DNA of 64,000 nucleotides from Ichthyobacterium seriolicida (GCF_002369955.1 NZ_AP014564.1:308893-372892), one strand, 5' to 3'; positions 25,801 to 34,701 are shown, counted from the stretch's first letter. Notes: generated by a model from the sequence alone, not told the origin. Numbers and translations: made by a program.

Positions 25801-27912
25801 TCAACTAATATTCCTCCATACATTGGTAGTTTGCTTGATAATACTATATTGTTTTTTTATGCTTTTGTTCTTGTCTTTTTCCAATTGAGGATCGTCTTTT
25901 AATATCTCCATAGCTTTGGATCTAGCCGTGGTTAAAATATCACCATCTTTGGTTATGTCGGCTATTTTCAATTTTAATACTCCGCTTTGTTGTAAGCCTT
26001 TTAGGTTTCCTGGCCCTCTTAGTTTTAAATCTACATTGGCTATCTCGAAACCATCATTTGTCCTTACCATAGTATCTAACCGTATTTTGGCTTCATCAGA
26101 CAGTTTGAAAGAACTCATCAAAACACAAAAAGATTGCTGACTCCCTCTTCCTATTCTACCTCTTAGCTGATGCAATTGAGAAAGACCAAATCGCTCAGCA
26201 CTCTCTATTACCATAACAGATGCATTTGGAACATTTATACCTACTTCTATAACCGTAGTGGCTACTATTATTTGCGTTTCCCCTTTGGAGAATCGATTCA
26301 TTTCAAATTCTTTGTCAGCTGAACTCATCTTACCATGAACGATGCTAATCTGATATTCAGGCATGGGGAAATATCTCGACATGCTCTCATATCCGTCCAT
26401 TAAATCTTTATAGTCCATTTTTTCAGACTCTTCTATGAGAGGATAGATTACATAAACTTGTCTGCCTTTTTTTATTTCATCTTTAATGAACCCCCATACA
26501 GCTAAGCGATTAGAATCATATTTGTGGACAGTCTTTATGGGCTTTCTATTGGGAGGCAGCTCATCTATTGTAGACAAGTCTAAATTTCCGTATAAACTCA
26601 TAGCCAGAGTTCTGGGTATAGGAGTTGCTGTCATTATTAAAACATGTGGAGGCAATTTATTCTTTTTCCACATCCTAGCCCTTTGAGCTACACCGAATTT
26701 ATGCTGTTCGTCTATGATGGCTATGCCTAGATTTTTGAATTCTACCGCATCTTCGAACAGAGCGTGCGTTCCTACCAAGATATCCAAAGTCCCCAGTAAC
26801 AAATTCTCGTGTATATTCCTTCTATTTTTTGTGCTAGTTGATCCTGTTAATAATTCCGTTTTAATACCTAACTGTTCTACACTTTCTTGGATGCTTGTAT
26901 AATGCTGTATTGCTAATATTTCAGTTGGAGCAATTATACAAGCTTGAAATCCGTTATCTATAGCTATTAACATGCTCAATACGGCGATTATGGTCTTTCC
27001 GCTACCCACATCTCCTTGTAATAATCTATTCATCTGAGCTCCTGTATTTAGGTCTCGCCTTATCTCTTTTATAACTCTCTTCTGCGCTCGTGTCAGACTA
27101 AAGGGAAGGATATCATTGTAAAAAGCATTGAATTTGATTCCTATTTTATTGAAACTATACCCTTTGTATTTTTTTTTATCTGATATTTTTTGATCTATCA
27201 ATCCCAATTGTATGAAAAACAGCTCTTCAAATTTCAGTCTGTACTGAGCTCTGGCTAAAAGCTCTAATGTCTTTGGAAAATGAACATTTATCAAAGCAGC
27301 TTTTTTGCTCATAATATTTAGGGAATCGATTATCTCACTTGTAAGGGTTTCTTCTATTTCACCTTTCAGTTCTACAAAGAGATTCTTCATAGCGTTTTGC
27401 ATAGATCTCCTACTGATCTTAACTTTCACTAGAGCTTCTGTAGATGGATACACAGCCTGTATGGGAATGCGAGATTTTTTATATTCGCTCAAAGTGCTCA
27501 TTTCTGGATGCGCAATACTGTATTTTCCATTGAAAATATTTGGAACTCCAAAGATTACATAACGCTCATCTATTTTTATGTTGTTTTTAATCCAGCTTAT
27601 CCCTTTGAACCAAACCAATTCTAAAGTTCCAGTGTCATCTTTGAAAGTCGCACATAATCTGCTTTTTTTGCCTTCACCTATATTTTTCAGAGATGTTATT
27701 CTTCCTATTAATTGCACTTCTATTTTTTGAGTAGCATTTATCTCCGAAATAGTGTAAAATTGACTTTTATCTATGTATTTATAAGGGAAAAATTCTATCA
27801 AATCACCATAAGTGGATACATTTAGTTCTTTCTTGAAAAATTTTGCTCTATGAGGACCAATACCCTTTAGGTATTCTATAGGAGTATTCAGAGATTTTTC
27901 CATCAATTTCAT
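25801..27912 (-). CDS. recG: ATP-dependent DNA helicase RecG
   Basis: The 703-residue superfamily 2 helicase rescues stalled replication forks and processes branched DNA. The N-terminal wedge/OB region begins NTPIEYLKGIGPHRAKFFKKEL. Helicase motifs follow: LLQGDVGSGKT (motif I), IIDEQHKFGV (DEQH, motif II), MTATPIPRTLAMSLYG (III), ATTVIEVGINVPNASVMVIESAERFGLSQLHQLRGRIGRG (V-VI). The length fits. The gene is monocistronic, 127 bp upstream of actA. Confidence 0.96.
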   Translation of the reverse strand: MKLMEKSLNTPIEYLKGIGPHRAKFFKKELNVSTYGDLIEFFPYKYIDKSQFYTISEINATQKIEVQLIGRITSLKNIGEGKKSRLCATFKDDTGTLELVWFKGISWIKNNIKIDERYVIFGVPNIFNGKYSIAHPEMSTLSEYKKSRIPIQAVYPSTEALVKVKISRRSMQNAMKNLFVELKGEIEETLTSEIIDSLNIMSKKAALINVHFPKTLELLARAQYRLKFEELFFIQLGLIDQKISDKKKYKGYSFNKIGIKFNAFYNDILPFSLTRAQKRVIKEIRRDLNTGAQMNRLLQGDVGSGKTIIAVLSMLIAIDNGFQACIIAPTEILAIQHYTSIQESVEQLGIKTELLTGSTSTKNRRNIHENLLLGTLDILVGTHALFEDAVEFKNLGIAIIDEQHKFGVAQRARMWKKNKLPPHVLIMTATPIPRTLAMSLYGNLDLSTIDELPPNRKPIKTVHKYDSNRLAVWGFIKDEIKKGRQVYVIYPLIEESEKMDYKDLMDGYESMSRYFPMPEYQISIVHGKMSSADKEFEMNRFSKGETQIIVATTVIEVGINVPNASVMVIESAERFGLSQLHQLRGRIGRGSQQSFCVLMSSFKLSDEAKIRLDTMVRTNDGFEIANVDLKLRGPGNLKGLQQSGVLKLKIADITKDGDILTTARSKAMEILKDDPQLEKDKNKSIKKQYSIIKQTTNVWRNIS

Positions 27913-28255
27913 GAATTGACAATAACATTTTTTTTACAAAAATCGCCAAAATAATCAAATAGTAAAAAGGTTGCTATCGTAGTTGGTAATCTGAATTAGA
28001 TTAAACTCAAGTTTTAAAAAAAAACTATAATTTTCGCACTTCAAATTTTTAATTTTTCATAATGATATATCCCAAAAATAATTCAAGTGACCTAGATTTC
28101 GTTAAAACCCTTTAAAATTAACACTTTATGCACAATATTGAAATATAAACATGAATAATCTGGGATGATCTAGGTTGAAAAGTATTTCGCTACTATCTCA
28201 ACATATTCAAAAGAAAAGAGTTAGCTTCGTATTTTAACATTTAACTGGAATAGTT
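27913..28255. other. Intergenic region upstream of lipoprotein gene A
   Basis: This 343-bp divergent region has no gene. It holds a weak copy of the recurring intergenic motif (27995-28015). From 28103 onward it holds a segment repeated ahead of lipoprotein gene B. The recG promoter should lie at its low end but I could not place it. Confidence 0.5.
28103..28232 (+). repeat. Upstream direct repeat, copy 1 (with promoter of lipoprotein gene A)
   Basis: About 130 bp are nearly identical to 32031-32162: TAAAACCCTTTAAAATTAAC, a central GATGATCTAGG block and TTAGCTTCGTATT at the end. The terminal TAGCTTCG (28222-28229) fits the -7 variant TAnnTTCG and is TAACTTCG in the other copy. It therefore shows that the promoter was duplicated together with the gene. 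Confidence 0.7.
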
Positions 28256-29175
28256 ATGATTACCAAGACTTTTTGTTTTTCTATTGTAAGAAGTATTTTT
28301 TATTTTGCGTTTTTGTCGGTGTTTATTTTGTCCTGCATAAAGAGTACTAAGGTTAAAGACAATGATGAGGTTAAAGACAATGATGAGGTTAAAAACAATG
28401 ATAGTGGAGAATGCTCTATTAGTAAATTTATATTGGAGAAGTCTAAAAATGAGGGTAAAATTTTTGCAAATAGAAATGGCGTTATAGATGAAAAGGTCAC
28501 TCCTCCTACCATAACACTACACCTATCTGAATCTGCAACTTTAAGCGGTTTGAAACCTACAATAGTTCATTCTGGTGTTAGTTTTTCCCCTAATGATAAA
28601 GAGGGGATTACCTTTAGTACAAATTCTGCGACGGATTATACAGTAATCTCTAAAAATGGACAAAAAAAAGTATACAAGGTTATAATTATTAAAGATTTAA
28701 AATCATCTAGTTTAATATCTTTTAAGTTTAAAGCAGAGGGGGACAATCTAAATACTGGGAAAATTGTTAAAGAATTAGGTGGTGTTATTAGCACTACTGA
28801 TTCGGATAATCATACAATAACTATTAATATCCCTCATGATGCAGTACTTACTAATTTAACTCCTCACATAGAATTACATAAGGGAGCTAGTGTTAGTCCC
28901 CAAGCTACTATAGCGCAAGATTTTAGTAGTCAAAAAACTTATACAGTTACTGCTCAAGATGGAACTATTGTTACCTACAATGTAAGAGTAATTAGAAACT
29001 CCGAACCTAGGATAAAAACTTTTAGTTTTGATACCAACAACTCTAATAATTCAAATAAAAACCTTGGAAATAATGTAACTGTTACAATTAAGAATAATGC
29101 TGATATAATAGTAAAAGTTCCATATAATGCACAGCTTAATGATTTACTTCCAACTGTTACACCCGATAATAATAA
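28256..29175 (+). pseudogene. Surface lipoprotein gene A, 5' part (split by IS1595-type element)
   Basis: The 5' part encodes a lipoprotein signal (FILSC, just after a hydrophobic segment), an acidic linker of 18-bp repeats, and two and a half DUF5018-like modules. The native sequence stops at 29175 where the insertion element begins; the frame then runs 22 bases into the element and ends at TAA 29195-29197 (313 residues). It is closely similar to lipoprotein gene B (32186-34410), for example SKNEGKIFANRNGVIDEKV and ASVSPQATIAQDFSSQKTY. A truncated, membrane-anchored two-module product may still be made. Removing the element plus one 7-bp target repeat restores a single frame of 747 residues with the 3' part. 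Confidence 0.85.
28352..28405 (+). repeat. Three 18-bp tandem repeats in the linker after the lipobox
   Basis: Two exact units encode VKDNDE and a third has drifted to VKNNDS. Gene B has only the last unit, so the linker length differs between paralogues. The unit is divisible by three, so copy changes keep the frame. The acidic lysine-containing sequence near the lipidated cysteine may serve as a surface-export signal of the kind described for Bacteroidota lipoproteins (inference). Confidence 0.75.
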
Positions 29176-29915
29176 GGTTCAAGACAACTTAAGGTAAATT
29201 TACATGCGTGTAACCCCTTATGTTATCTATGAAAACCAAGTATATAATTCGTTCAAGAATTTCTGAGGCAAAATTCAGGTCTATTTTACGGTTATTTTGC
29301 CTAGATATTGAAGCGAAAAAAGTTAGTAAATTGACTAATGTAAGTCGTTATACTATCAACAAAATTTTTGACAAATTACGTTTGTTAATTGTTCAAAAAT
29401 GCGAAGAAGAAAGTCCCTTTAATCAAGGGGAAATAGAATTAGATGAGAGTTATTTTGGAGCTAAACGAGTTAGGGGAAAAAGGGGACGAGGATCAGGAGG
29501 AAAAGTTCCAGTATTTGGTATGTTAAAGAGAGAGGGTAAAGTTTATACACAAATTGTAAAAAACTGCTCATCATCAGTAATAATGCCTATTATAGAGAGC
29601 AGAGCAAGTAAAGAAAGTACAATTTATACTGATGGATTTAAGTCTTATGACGGCTTGGTAAACTATGGTTATAAGAGGCATTATAGAGTAAAACATAGTG
29701 AAAATGAATTTGCTAAAGGAGTAAATCACATTAATGGAATTGAGAATTTTTGGGGACTATGTAAAGTTCGATTATCCAGGTTTAGAGGAGTCCATAAGCA
29801 CAAGTTTTATTATCATCTAAAAGAGTGTGAATTGAGGTTTAATTATCGAAATGAAAATTTGTATTTTTGTATGTTAAAATGGATAAGAAAAAATCCCCTT
29901 AAGTTGTCTTGAACC
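29176..29915 (+). mobile_element. IS1595-family insertion sequence, copy 1 (740 bp)
   Basis: The element is bounded by the inverted repeat GGTTCAAGACAACTTAAGG at 29176-29194 and its complement ending at 29915. The 7-bp direct repeat ATAATAA lies on both sides (29169-29175 and 29916-29922) as the target duplication. It carries one intact transposase gene and lies in the same direction as the gene it splits. Comparison with gene B, which lacks it, confirms the boundaries. Confidence 0.85.
29220..29912 (+). CDS. IS1595-family transposase (ISXO2-like domain)
   Basis: The 230-residue transposase has an N-terminal helix-turn-helix-like part (VSKLTNVSRYTINKIFDKLR) and the ISXO2-like catalytic domain. 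Key stretches are ELDESYFGAKRVRGKRGRG, VFGMLKREGKVYTQIV, IYTDGFKSYDGLV, YRVKHSENEFAKG and NHINGIENFWGLCK. These supply the acidic catalytic residues (D in ELDES, D in YTDGF, E in NGIENFW). The start is ATG 29220 or 29229. The frame is complete, so this copy may be active and could mobilise the broken copy at 40469-41209. Confidence 0.88.
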   Translation: MLSMKTKYIIRSRISEAKFRSILRLFCLDIEAKKVSKLTNVSRYTINKIFDKLRLLIVQKCEEESPFNQGEIELDESYFGAKRVRGKRGRGSGGKVPVFGMLKREGKVYTQIVKNCSSSVIMPIIESRASKESTIYTDGFKSYDGLVNYGYKRHYRVKHSENEFAKGVNHINGIENFWGLCKVRLSRFRGVHKHKFYYHLKECELRFNYRNENLYFCMLKWIRKNPLKLS

Positions 29916-31246
29916 ATAATAATCTTGATGGAACGGAAGTATATAGTGGGGATACTGGTACTACTCAAGCTAACACTTCTTCTGATGATTTCAGCAATTC
30001 TCATATAACTCCTCTAAAATATAGTGCAGTAGGGCCTGCTGGGGGTAGAAAAGTGTATAACGTAAAGGTTTATAAAGAGCCAAGAATAACGGAGCTAAAG
30101 TTTAGTAAAGATCAAAATACGGGGGCTAATTTTCCTTCTAGCATAGAACAATATATTGGCACTGTTAATGAAGAAAATAATACTATAACTGCCACAGTTG
30201 CTGGAGTAGTTAACATAAGTTCTTTAAACGCTTCTATTTCTGGTGATAATATTAGTTCTTTAATCACTTATCCTCTAAATTTTACTGGGTCTACTTCTCC
30301 TTATTCTACAACTATTACAGTTCAGAATGAACATTTAGAGTCTTATACAAGAGAGTATACTGTAACACTTACCCGTCTGTCAAAAGATTTTGTGTCAAAA
30401 TGGAAAGTTGGGAAAGGTGAGAAATTAACATTACCCATATATCATGATGGTAATTATGATTTTACTGTAGATTGGGGGGATGGTCAATCTGAAAGAATTA
30501 CTTCTTGGACTAATAATTCTCATACATATAAGAATGAAGGTGAGTATACTGTGACAATCACAGGACGAATTGAAGGTTTTAACTTTGAAGAAAAGGCAAT
30601 AACTAATGCTCAAATAATGAGTATTTCATCTTGGGGGAATTTAAAATTTGGCAATAATGGAGCATATTTTAAACATTGTTCTGAGTTGAAATCTCTACCT
30701 TTGGAGGCTCCAAATTTAGAGGGAATTACTAATATGTCTCACATGTTTTTTGGTGCTACATCTTTCAACAGTGATATAAGTAATTGGGACGTATCTAGTG
30801 TTACTAATATGGAATGGATGTTTTATATCGCTACATCTTTCAACGCTGATATAAGTAGTTGGGATGTTTCCAAAGTTACTGATATGTCTGGCATGTTTTC
30901 AAGTGCTGCATCTTTTAATCAGGATTTAATAAGTTGGAATACTTTTAATGTTACTAACATGTCTAATATGTTTTCAAATGCTACATCTTTTAATGGATAT
31001 TTAAACAATTTTCAGGTTGATAATGTTACAAATATGACTGGTATGTTTGATGGAGCCACATCTTTCAATAAAAGTTTAAGCAACTGGCAAGTAGGTAATG
31101 TTACTAATATGAACAATATGTTTAAAAACGCTATAAAATTTAATCAGGATATTAGCCGATGGGAAATACATACGAGTAATACAATGACTGATATGTTTAT
31201 TGGAGCTACGTCAATGACAGAAGACTATAAGCCCCAAAAAAAATAA
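29916..31246 (+). pseudogene. Surface lipoprotein gene A, 3' part (WGDG segment and BspA repeats)
   Basis: This is the downstream part of the split gene: the rest of module 3 (NNLDGTEVYSGDTG), module 4, then the WGDG segment (FTVDWGDGQSERI) and about six BspA-type units (MFFGATSFNSDISNWDVSSV and so on), ending KPQKK. It has no signal peptide or proper start; a TTG at 29909 lies in the element's inverted repeat. At the point where gene B carries 19 G, this copy has GCTGGGGGTAGA with only five G and stays in frame. Without excision of the element it is probably not exported. Confidence 0.82.
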
Positions 31247-31330
31247 GGTTCAAGAATTTCTGAGGCAAAATTCAGGTCTATTTTTAGACTTGTTTTGTAT
31301 GGATATTCAAAAAAACAAAGGTTAGTAGGA
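31247..31330 (+). mobile_element. Fragment of an IS1595-like transposase gene after lipoprotein gene A
   Basis: GTTCAAGAATTTCTGAGGC and the next 20 bases match the start of the intact transposase gene (encoding SRISEAKFRSI), then similarity fades (RLVLYGYSKKQRLVG against RLFCLDIEAKKVSKL). It begins directly after the stop codon of gene A. A shorter match stands in the same place after gene B, so the scrap was copied with the gene. Confidence 0.6.
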
Positions 31331-31350
31331 TACCTGGATTATTCATAGAT

Positions 31351-31434
31351 ATATTTCAATATTATGCATAAAGTGTTAATTTTAAAGGGCTTTACCCCAA
31401 AATCAGCCACTTTACATAAAGTCCAAAAATGAGG
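31351..31434. repeat. Left arm of an 84-bp inverted repeat
   Basis: The arm pairs with 31991-32074 with only about four mismatches. Within it, 31394-31428 and 31997-32031 (35 bp, beginning ACCCCAAAATCAGCCAC) are perfect inverted copies. The pair brackets an IS1380-type transposase remnant. Confidence 0.8.
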
Positions 31435-31469
31435 AATAAAAACATATTATTTTATAGAGGGAAACTTCT

Positions 31470-31895
31470 GTTGAATTAAATTTTTCATTGATAATGTTAG
31501 GTTATGAAGATACCAATGACGTTAGCCATTTACAGAACGACCCTTTATTTAAAAAAGATGTTCTTCAGGGTGATTTGTCATCTCAGCCACTATATCAAGA
31601 TTTGAGAACAGCTTGAATAAACAGGCTATTTTTAAGCTTTGTAATGCGTGGTTATACAAATATATTTCAAGTTTATCTGCTCGTAAAAGAATAGTTATCG
31701 ACGTAGATTCAACCAATGATGCAACTCATGGCAATCAACAAATGTCAATGTTTAACGGTTATTATGGTAAGTTCATGTACAATGAACTATTTTTTTCATA
31801 ATAGAGATACCAGACAGGTTATTCTTCCTGTACTTCGCCCAGGAAACAGTCATTCTAATAACTGGTATGTGAGTATTTTAACCCCGATTATTCAT
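31470..31895 (+). pseudogene. Degraded IS1380-family transposase
   Basis: Three short reading frames, joined by two frameshifts, give in order LGYEDTNDVSHLQNDPLFKK, then LNKQAIFKLCNAWLYKYISS with IDVDSTNDATHGNQQMSMFN, then ILPVLRPGNSHSNNWYVSI. These are characteristic stretches of the N-terminal and first catalytic part of IS1380-family transposases (D in VIDVDST). The C-terminal half is missing. The gene is not functional. Confidence 0.75.
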
Positions 31896-31990
31896 AGTCA
31901 CATGAATTTTTCAAATTAAAAATATTATCTTACTCAGTATTTCTGAGTAATTATCAATCTAATTCAGGTTATAAATAATGTACTTTAATT

Positions 31991-32074
31991 CCCCACTTTT
32001 GGACTTTATGTAAAGTGGCTGATTTTGGGGTAAAACCCTTTAAAATTAACACTTTATGCACAATATTGAAATAT
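31991..32074. repeat. Right arm of the 84-bp inverted repeat
   Basis: This arm is complementary to 31351-31434. Its outer part (from 32031) is also the beginning of the repeated upstream region of lipoprotein gene B, so the left arm carries an inverted copy of part of that region. Confidence 0.8.
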
Positions 32075-32162
32075 AAACATGAATAATCTGGGATGATCTA
32101 GGTTAAAAAGTATTTCGCTACTATGTCAGCATATTTAAAAGAAAAAGTGTTAACTTCGTATT
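32031..32162 (+). repeat. Upstream direct repeat, copy 2 (with promoter of lipoprotein gene B)
   Basis: This is the counterpart of 28103-28232 with about ten differences and one indel. It contains TAACTTCG (32151-32158), the candidate -7 element, 28 bp ahead of the gene B start. Confidence 0.7.
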
Positions 32163-32185
32163 CATTTTATTTAAATGGAATAAAT

Positions 32186-33214
32186 ATGATTACCAAGACA
32201 TTTTATTTTTCTCATGTAAAGAGTGTTTTTTATTTTGTGTTTTTGTCGGTGTTTATTCTGTCCTGCATAAAGAGTGATAAGGTTAAAAACAATGATAGTC
32301 GAGAATGCTCTATTAGTAGTTTTATATTAGAGAAGTCTAAAAATGAGGGGAAAATTTTTGCAAATAGAAATGGTGTTATCGATGAGAAGGTCACTCCTCC
32401 TACCATAACACTACACCTATCTGAATCTGCAACTTTAAGCGGTTTGAAACCTACAATAGTTCATTCTGGTGTTAGTTTTTCTCCTAATGAAAAAAAGGGG
32501 ATTACCTTTAGTGCAAATTCTGCAACGGAGTATACAGTAATCGCTAAAAATGGACAAAAAAAAGTATACAAGGTTATAATTATTAAAGATTTAAAATCAT
32601 CTAAGTTAATATCCTTTAAGTTTAAAGCAGAAGGAGACAATCTAAATACTGGGAAAATTGTTAAAGAATTAGGTGGTGTTATTAGCACTACTGATTCGGA
32701 TAATCATACAATAACTATTAATGTCCCTCATAATGCAGTACTTACTAATTTAACGCCTCATATAGAATTACATAAGGGAGCTAGTGTTAGTCCCCAAGCT
32801 ACTATAGCGCAAGATTTTAGTAGTCAAAAAACTTATACAGTTACTGCTCAGGATGGAACTATTGTTACTTACAATGTAACTGTAACTCAAAATGCTGTTC
32901 CTCAGATACAAAGTTTCACATTTACTAACACCGATAAAAACCTTGGAAATAATATAGTTGTTGAAGTTAACCATAGTGAAGGAGAAATAATTGTTAAAGT
33001 TGCTCATAATGCTATATTAGAAGGATTAACACCAACTGTTGTAGCCGACAATAATAACCTTGATGGAACAGAAATATATAGTGGGGATATTGGCACTACT
33101 GAGGCTAACACTTCTTCTGCTGATTTTAGCAATTCTCATACTAATCCTGTAAAATACAGTGCTGTAGGGCCTGCGTGGGGGGGGGGGGGGGGGGGAGAAA
33201 AGTGTATAACGTAA
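32186..33214 (+). CDS. Surface lipoprotein gene B, 5' part (ends early because of a G19 tract)
   Basis: The start at 32186 is chosen because MITKTF and the following signal peptide match gene A; an in-frame ATG 63 bases upstream adds a tail not shared. The lipobox is FILSC (Cys27). Three DUF5018-like modules follow, nearly identical to gene A. The frame then enters 19 consecutive G (33177-33195), reads tryptophan and six glycines, and meets TAA at 33212-33214, giving 342 residues. Gene A shows that the true frame continues with RKVYNV. With 20 or 17 G the two parts join into one protein of about 740 residues. As sequenced the gene is OFF for its C-terminal half. Phase variation is inferred, not shown. 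Confidence 0.85.
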   Translation: MITKTFYFSHVKSVFYFVFLSVFILSCIKSDKVKNNDSRECSISSFILEKSKNEGKIFANRNGVIDEKVTPPTITLHLSESATLSGLKPTIVHSGVSFSPNEKKGITFSANSATEYTVIAKNGQKKVYKVIIIKDLKSSKLISFKFKAEGDNLNTGKIVKELGGVISTTDSDNHTITINVPHNAVLTNLTPHIELHKGASVSPQATIAQDFSSQKTYTVTAQDGTIVTYNVTVTQNAVPQIQSFTFTNTDKNLGNNIVVEVNHSEGEIIVKVAHNAILEGLTPTVVADNNNLDGTEIYSGDIGTTEANTSSADFSNSHTNPVKYSAVGPAWGGGGGGEKCIT

Positions 33215-34410
33215 GAGTTTATAAGGAGCCGAGAATAACGGAGTTAAAGTTTAGTAAGGATCAAAATACGGGGGCTAATTTTCCTTCTAGCATAGAAGAA
33301 TATATTGGCACTGTTAATGAAGAGAATAATACTATAACTGTCACAGTTGCTAACCAGGTTAATATAAGTTCTTTAAATGCTTCTATTTCTGGTGATAACA
33401 TTAGTTCTTTAATCACTTATCCTCTAAATTTTACTGGGTCTACTTCTCCTTATTCTCAAACTATCACAATTAAAAATCAATATTTAAAGCCTTATGTTAA
33501 AAATTACACTGTAATAGTGACGCTTCTGTCAAAAGATTTTGTGTCAAAATGGAAAGTTGGGAGTAATAAGAAATTAAAATTACCCATAGATTATGATGGC
33601 ACGTATGATTTTACTGTAGATTGGGGGGATGGTAAATCCGAAAGAATTACTTCTTGGACTAATAACACTCATACATATGAGAAAGAAGGTGAGTATACTG
33701 TGACAATCACAGGACAAATCGAAGGCTTTAACTTTGAAAAAATGTCAGAAAATGATGGAGGAATAACAATTCAATTAATAAGTATTTCATCTTGGGGGAA
33801 TTTAAAATTTGGCAGTGATCAAGGAGGATATTTTAAATCTTGTTCTGAGTTGAAATCTCTACCTTCAGAGACTCCAAATTTAGAGGGAATTACTAATATG
33901 TCTTCAATGTTTTCAAATGCTACATCTTTCAACAGTGACATAAGTAATTGGGATGTTTCCAAAGTTACTAACATGTCTGGCATGTTTTTAGGCGCTACAT
34001 CATTTAACTCTGATATAAGTAGTTGGGATATTTCCAAAGTTACTGACATGTCTGGCATGTTTTCAAATGCTACATCTTTTAATCAAGATTTAACAAGTTG
34101 GAATACTTTTAATGTTACTAATATGTCTAGGATGTTTTCAAATGCTACATCTTTTAATGGATATTTAAACAATTTTGAGGTTTATAATGTTACTGATATG
34201 GCTAGTATGTTTAATGAGGCCACATCTTTCAATAAAAGTTTAAGCAACTGGCAAGTAGGTAATGTTACTGATATGACCAATATGTTTGGAGGCGCTATAA
34301 AATTCAATCAGGATATTAGCCAATGGGAAATACATACCAGAAACAAAATGACTAGTATGTTTAGTGGAGCTACATCAATGACAGAAGAATATAAGCCCCA
34401 AAAAAATTAA
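33175..34410 (+). CDS. Surface lipoprotein gene B, 3' part (module 4, WGDG segment, BspA repeats)
   Basis: This open frame of 411 codons starts inside the G tract and continues the paralogous protein: RKVYNVRVYKEP, module 4 (ITELKFSKDQNTGANFP), the WGDG segment (FTVDWGDGKSERI), then about six BspA-type units (MFSNATSFNSDISNWDVSKV and so on), ending KPQKN. It lacks a signal peptide, so it makes sense only when fused to the upstream part. The frame is free of stops and close to gene A, which argues that it is still under selection and so expressed in some cells. The GTG at 33175 could be used as a start but would yield a cytoplasmic product. Confidence 0.8.
   Translation: MGGGGGGRKVYNVRVYKEPRITELKFSKDQNTGANFPSSIEEYIGTVNEENNTITVTVANQVNISSLNASISGDNISSLITYPLNFTGSTSPYSQTITIKNQYLKPYVKNYTVIVTLLSKDFVSKWKVGSNKKLKLPIDYDGTYDFTVDWGDGKSERITSWTNNTHTYEKEGEYTVTITGQIEGFNFEKMSENDGGITIQLISISSWGNLKFGSDQGGYFKSCSELKSLPSETPNLEGITNMSSMFSNATSFNSDISNWDVSKVTNMSGMFLGATSFNSDISSWDISKVTDMSGMFSNATSFNQDLTSWNTFNVTNMSRMFSNATSFNGYLNNFEVYNVTDMASMFNEATSFNKSLSNWQVGNVTDMTNMFGGAIKFNQDISQWEIHTRNKMTSMFSGATSMTEEYKPQKN
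33177..33195 (+). repeat. Homopolymeric G tract of 19 within lipoprotein gene B
   Basis: Nineteen G in a row sit inside a coding region of a very AT-rich sequence, exactly where the paralogue has five G. Tract lengths of 17 or 20 restore the frame; 19 does not. Such tracts change length by slipped-strand mispairing. Confidence 0.9.
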
Positions 34411-34545
34411 GGTTCAATAATTTCTGAGGCAAAATTCAGGTCTATTTTTTAGATAAAGCCCAAAAATGAGGAATAAAAATACTGAGTAAAATAATGTTTT
34501 TAACCTGAAAAATTCATATAAGTATGAATAATAATTCAGGTTAAT
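34411..34545. mobile_element. IS1595 scrap and inverted IS1380 end after lipoprotein gene B
   Basis: Directly after the stop, about 40 bp match the IS1595 transposase start (TTTCTGAGGCAAAATTCAGG). Then CCCAAAAATGAGGAATAAAA repeats 31423-31440. AATACTGAGTAAAATAATG with the following 40 bases is an inverted, diverged copy of 31880-31950, the end of the IS1380 remnant. No gene is present up to bamD. Confidence 0.6.
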
Positions 34546-34672
34546 TTCTCAATAATCTTAGTTTAATTGACAAAAACTCAGGTTAGCAAAGATTAAACTT
34601 TATATTTAGGCTTTCAAAATCTGTTACCCTTGTAACTCATTATTGTATTAAACCAGTATGCGAAATGTTTCT

Positions 34673-34681
34673 TACCTTCGC
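34673..34681 (+). promoter_or_regulatory. Candidate -7 element of the bamD-rpoZ-coaBC operon
   Basis: TACCTTCGC lies 21 bp before the bamD start and is identical to the candidate -7 element of alaS. No convincing -33 element was found. Confidence 0.35.
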
Positions 34682-34701
34682 TGCATTTTTTAGAAAAAAA
34701 T

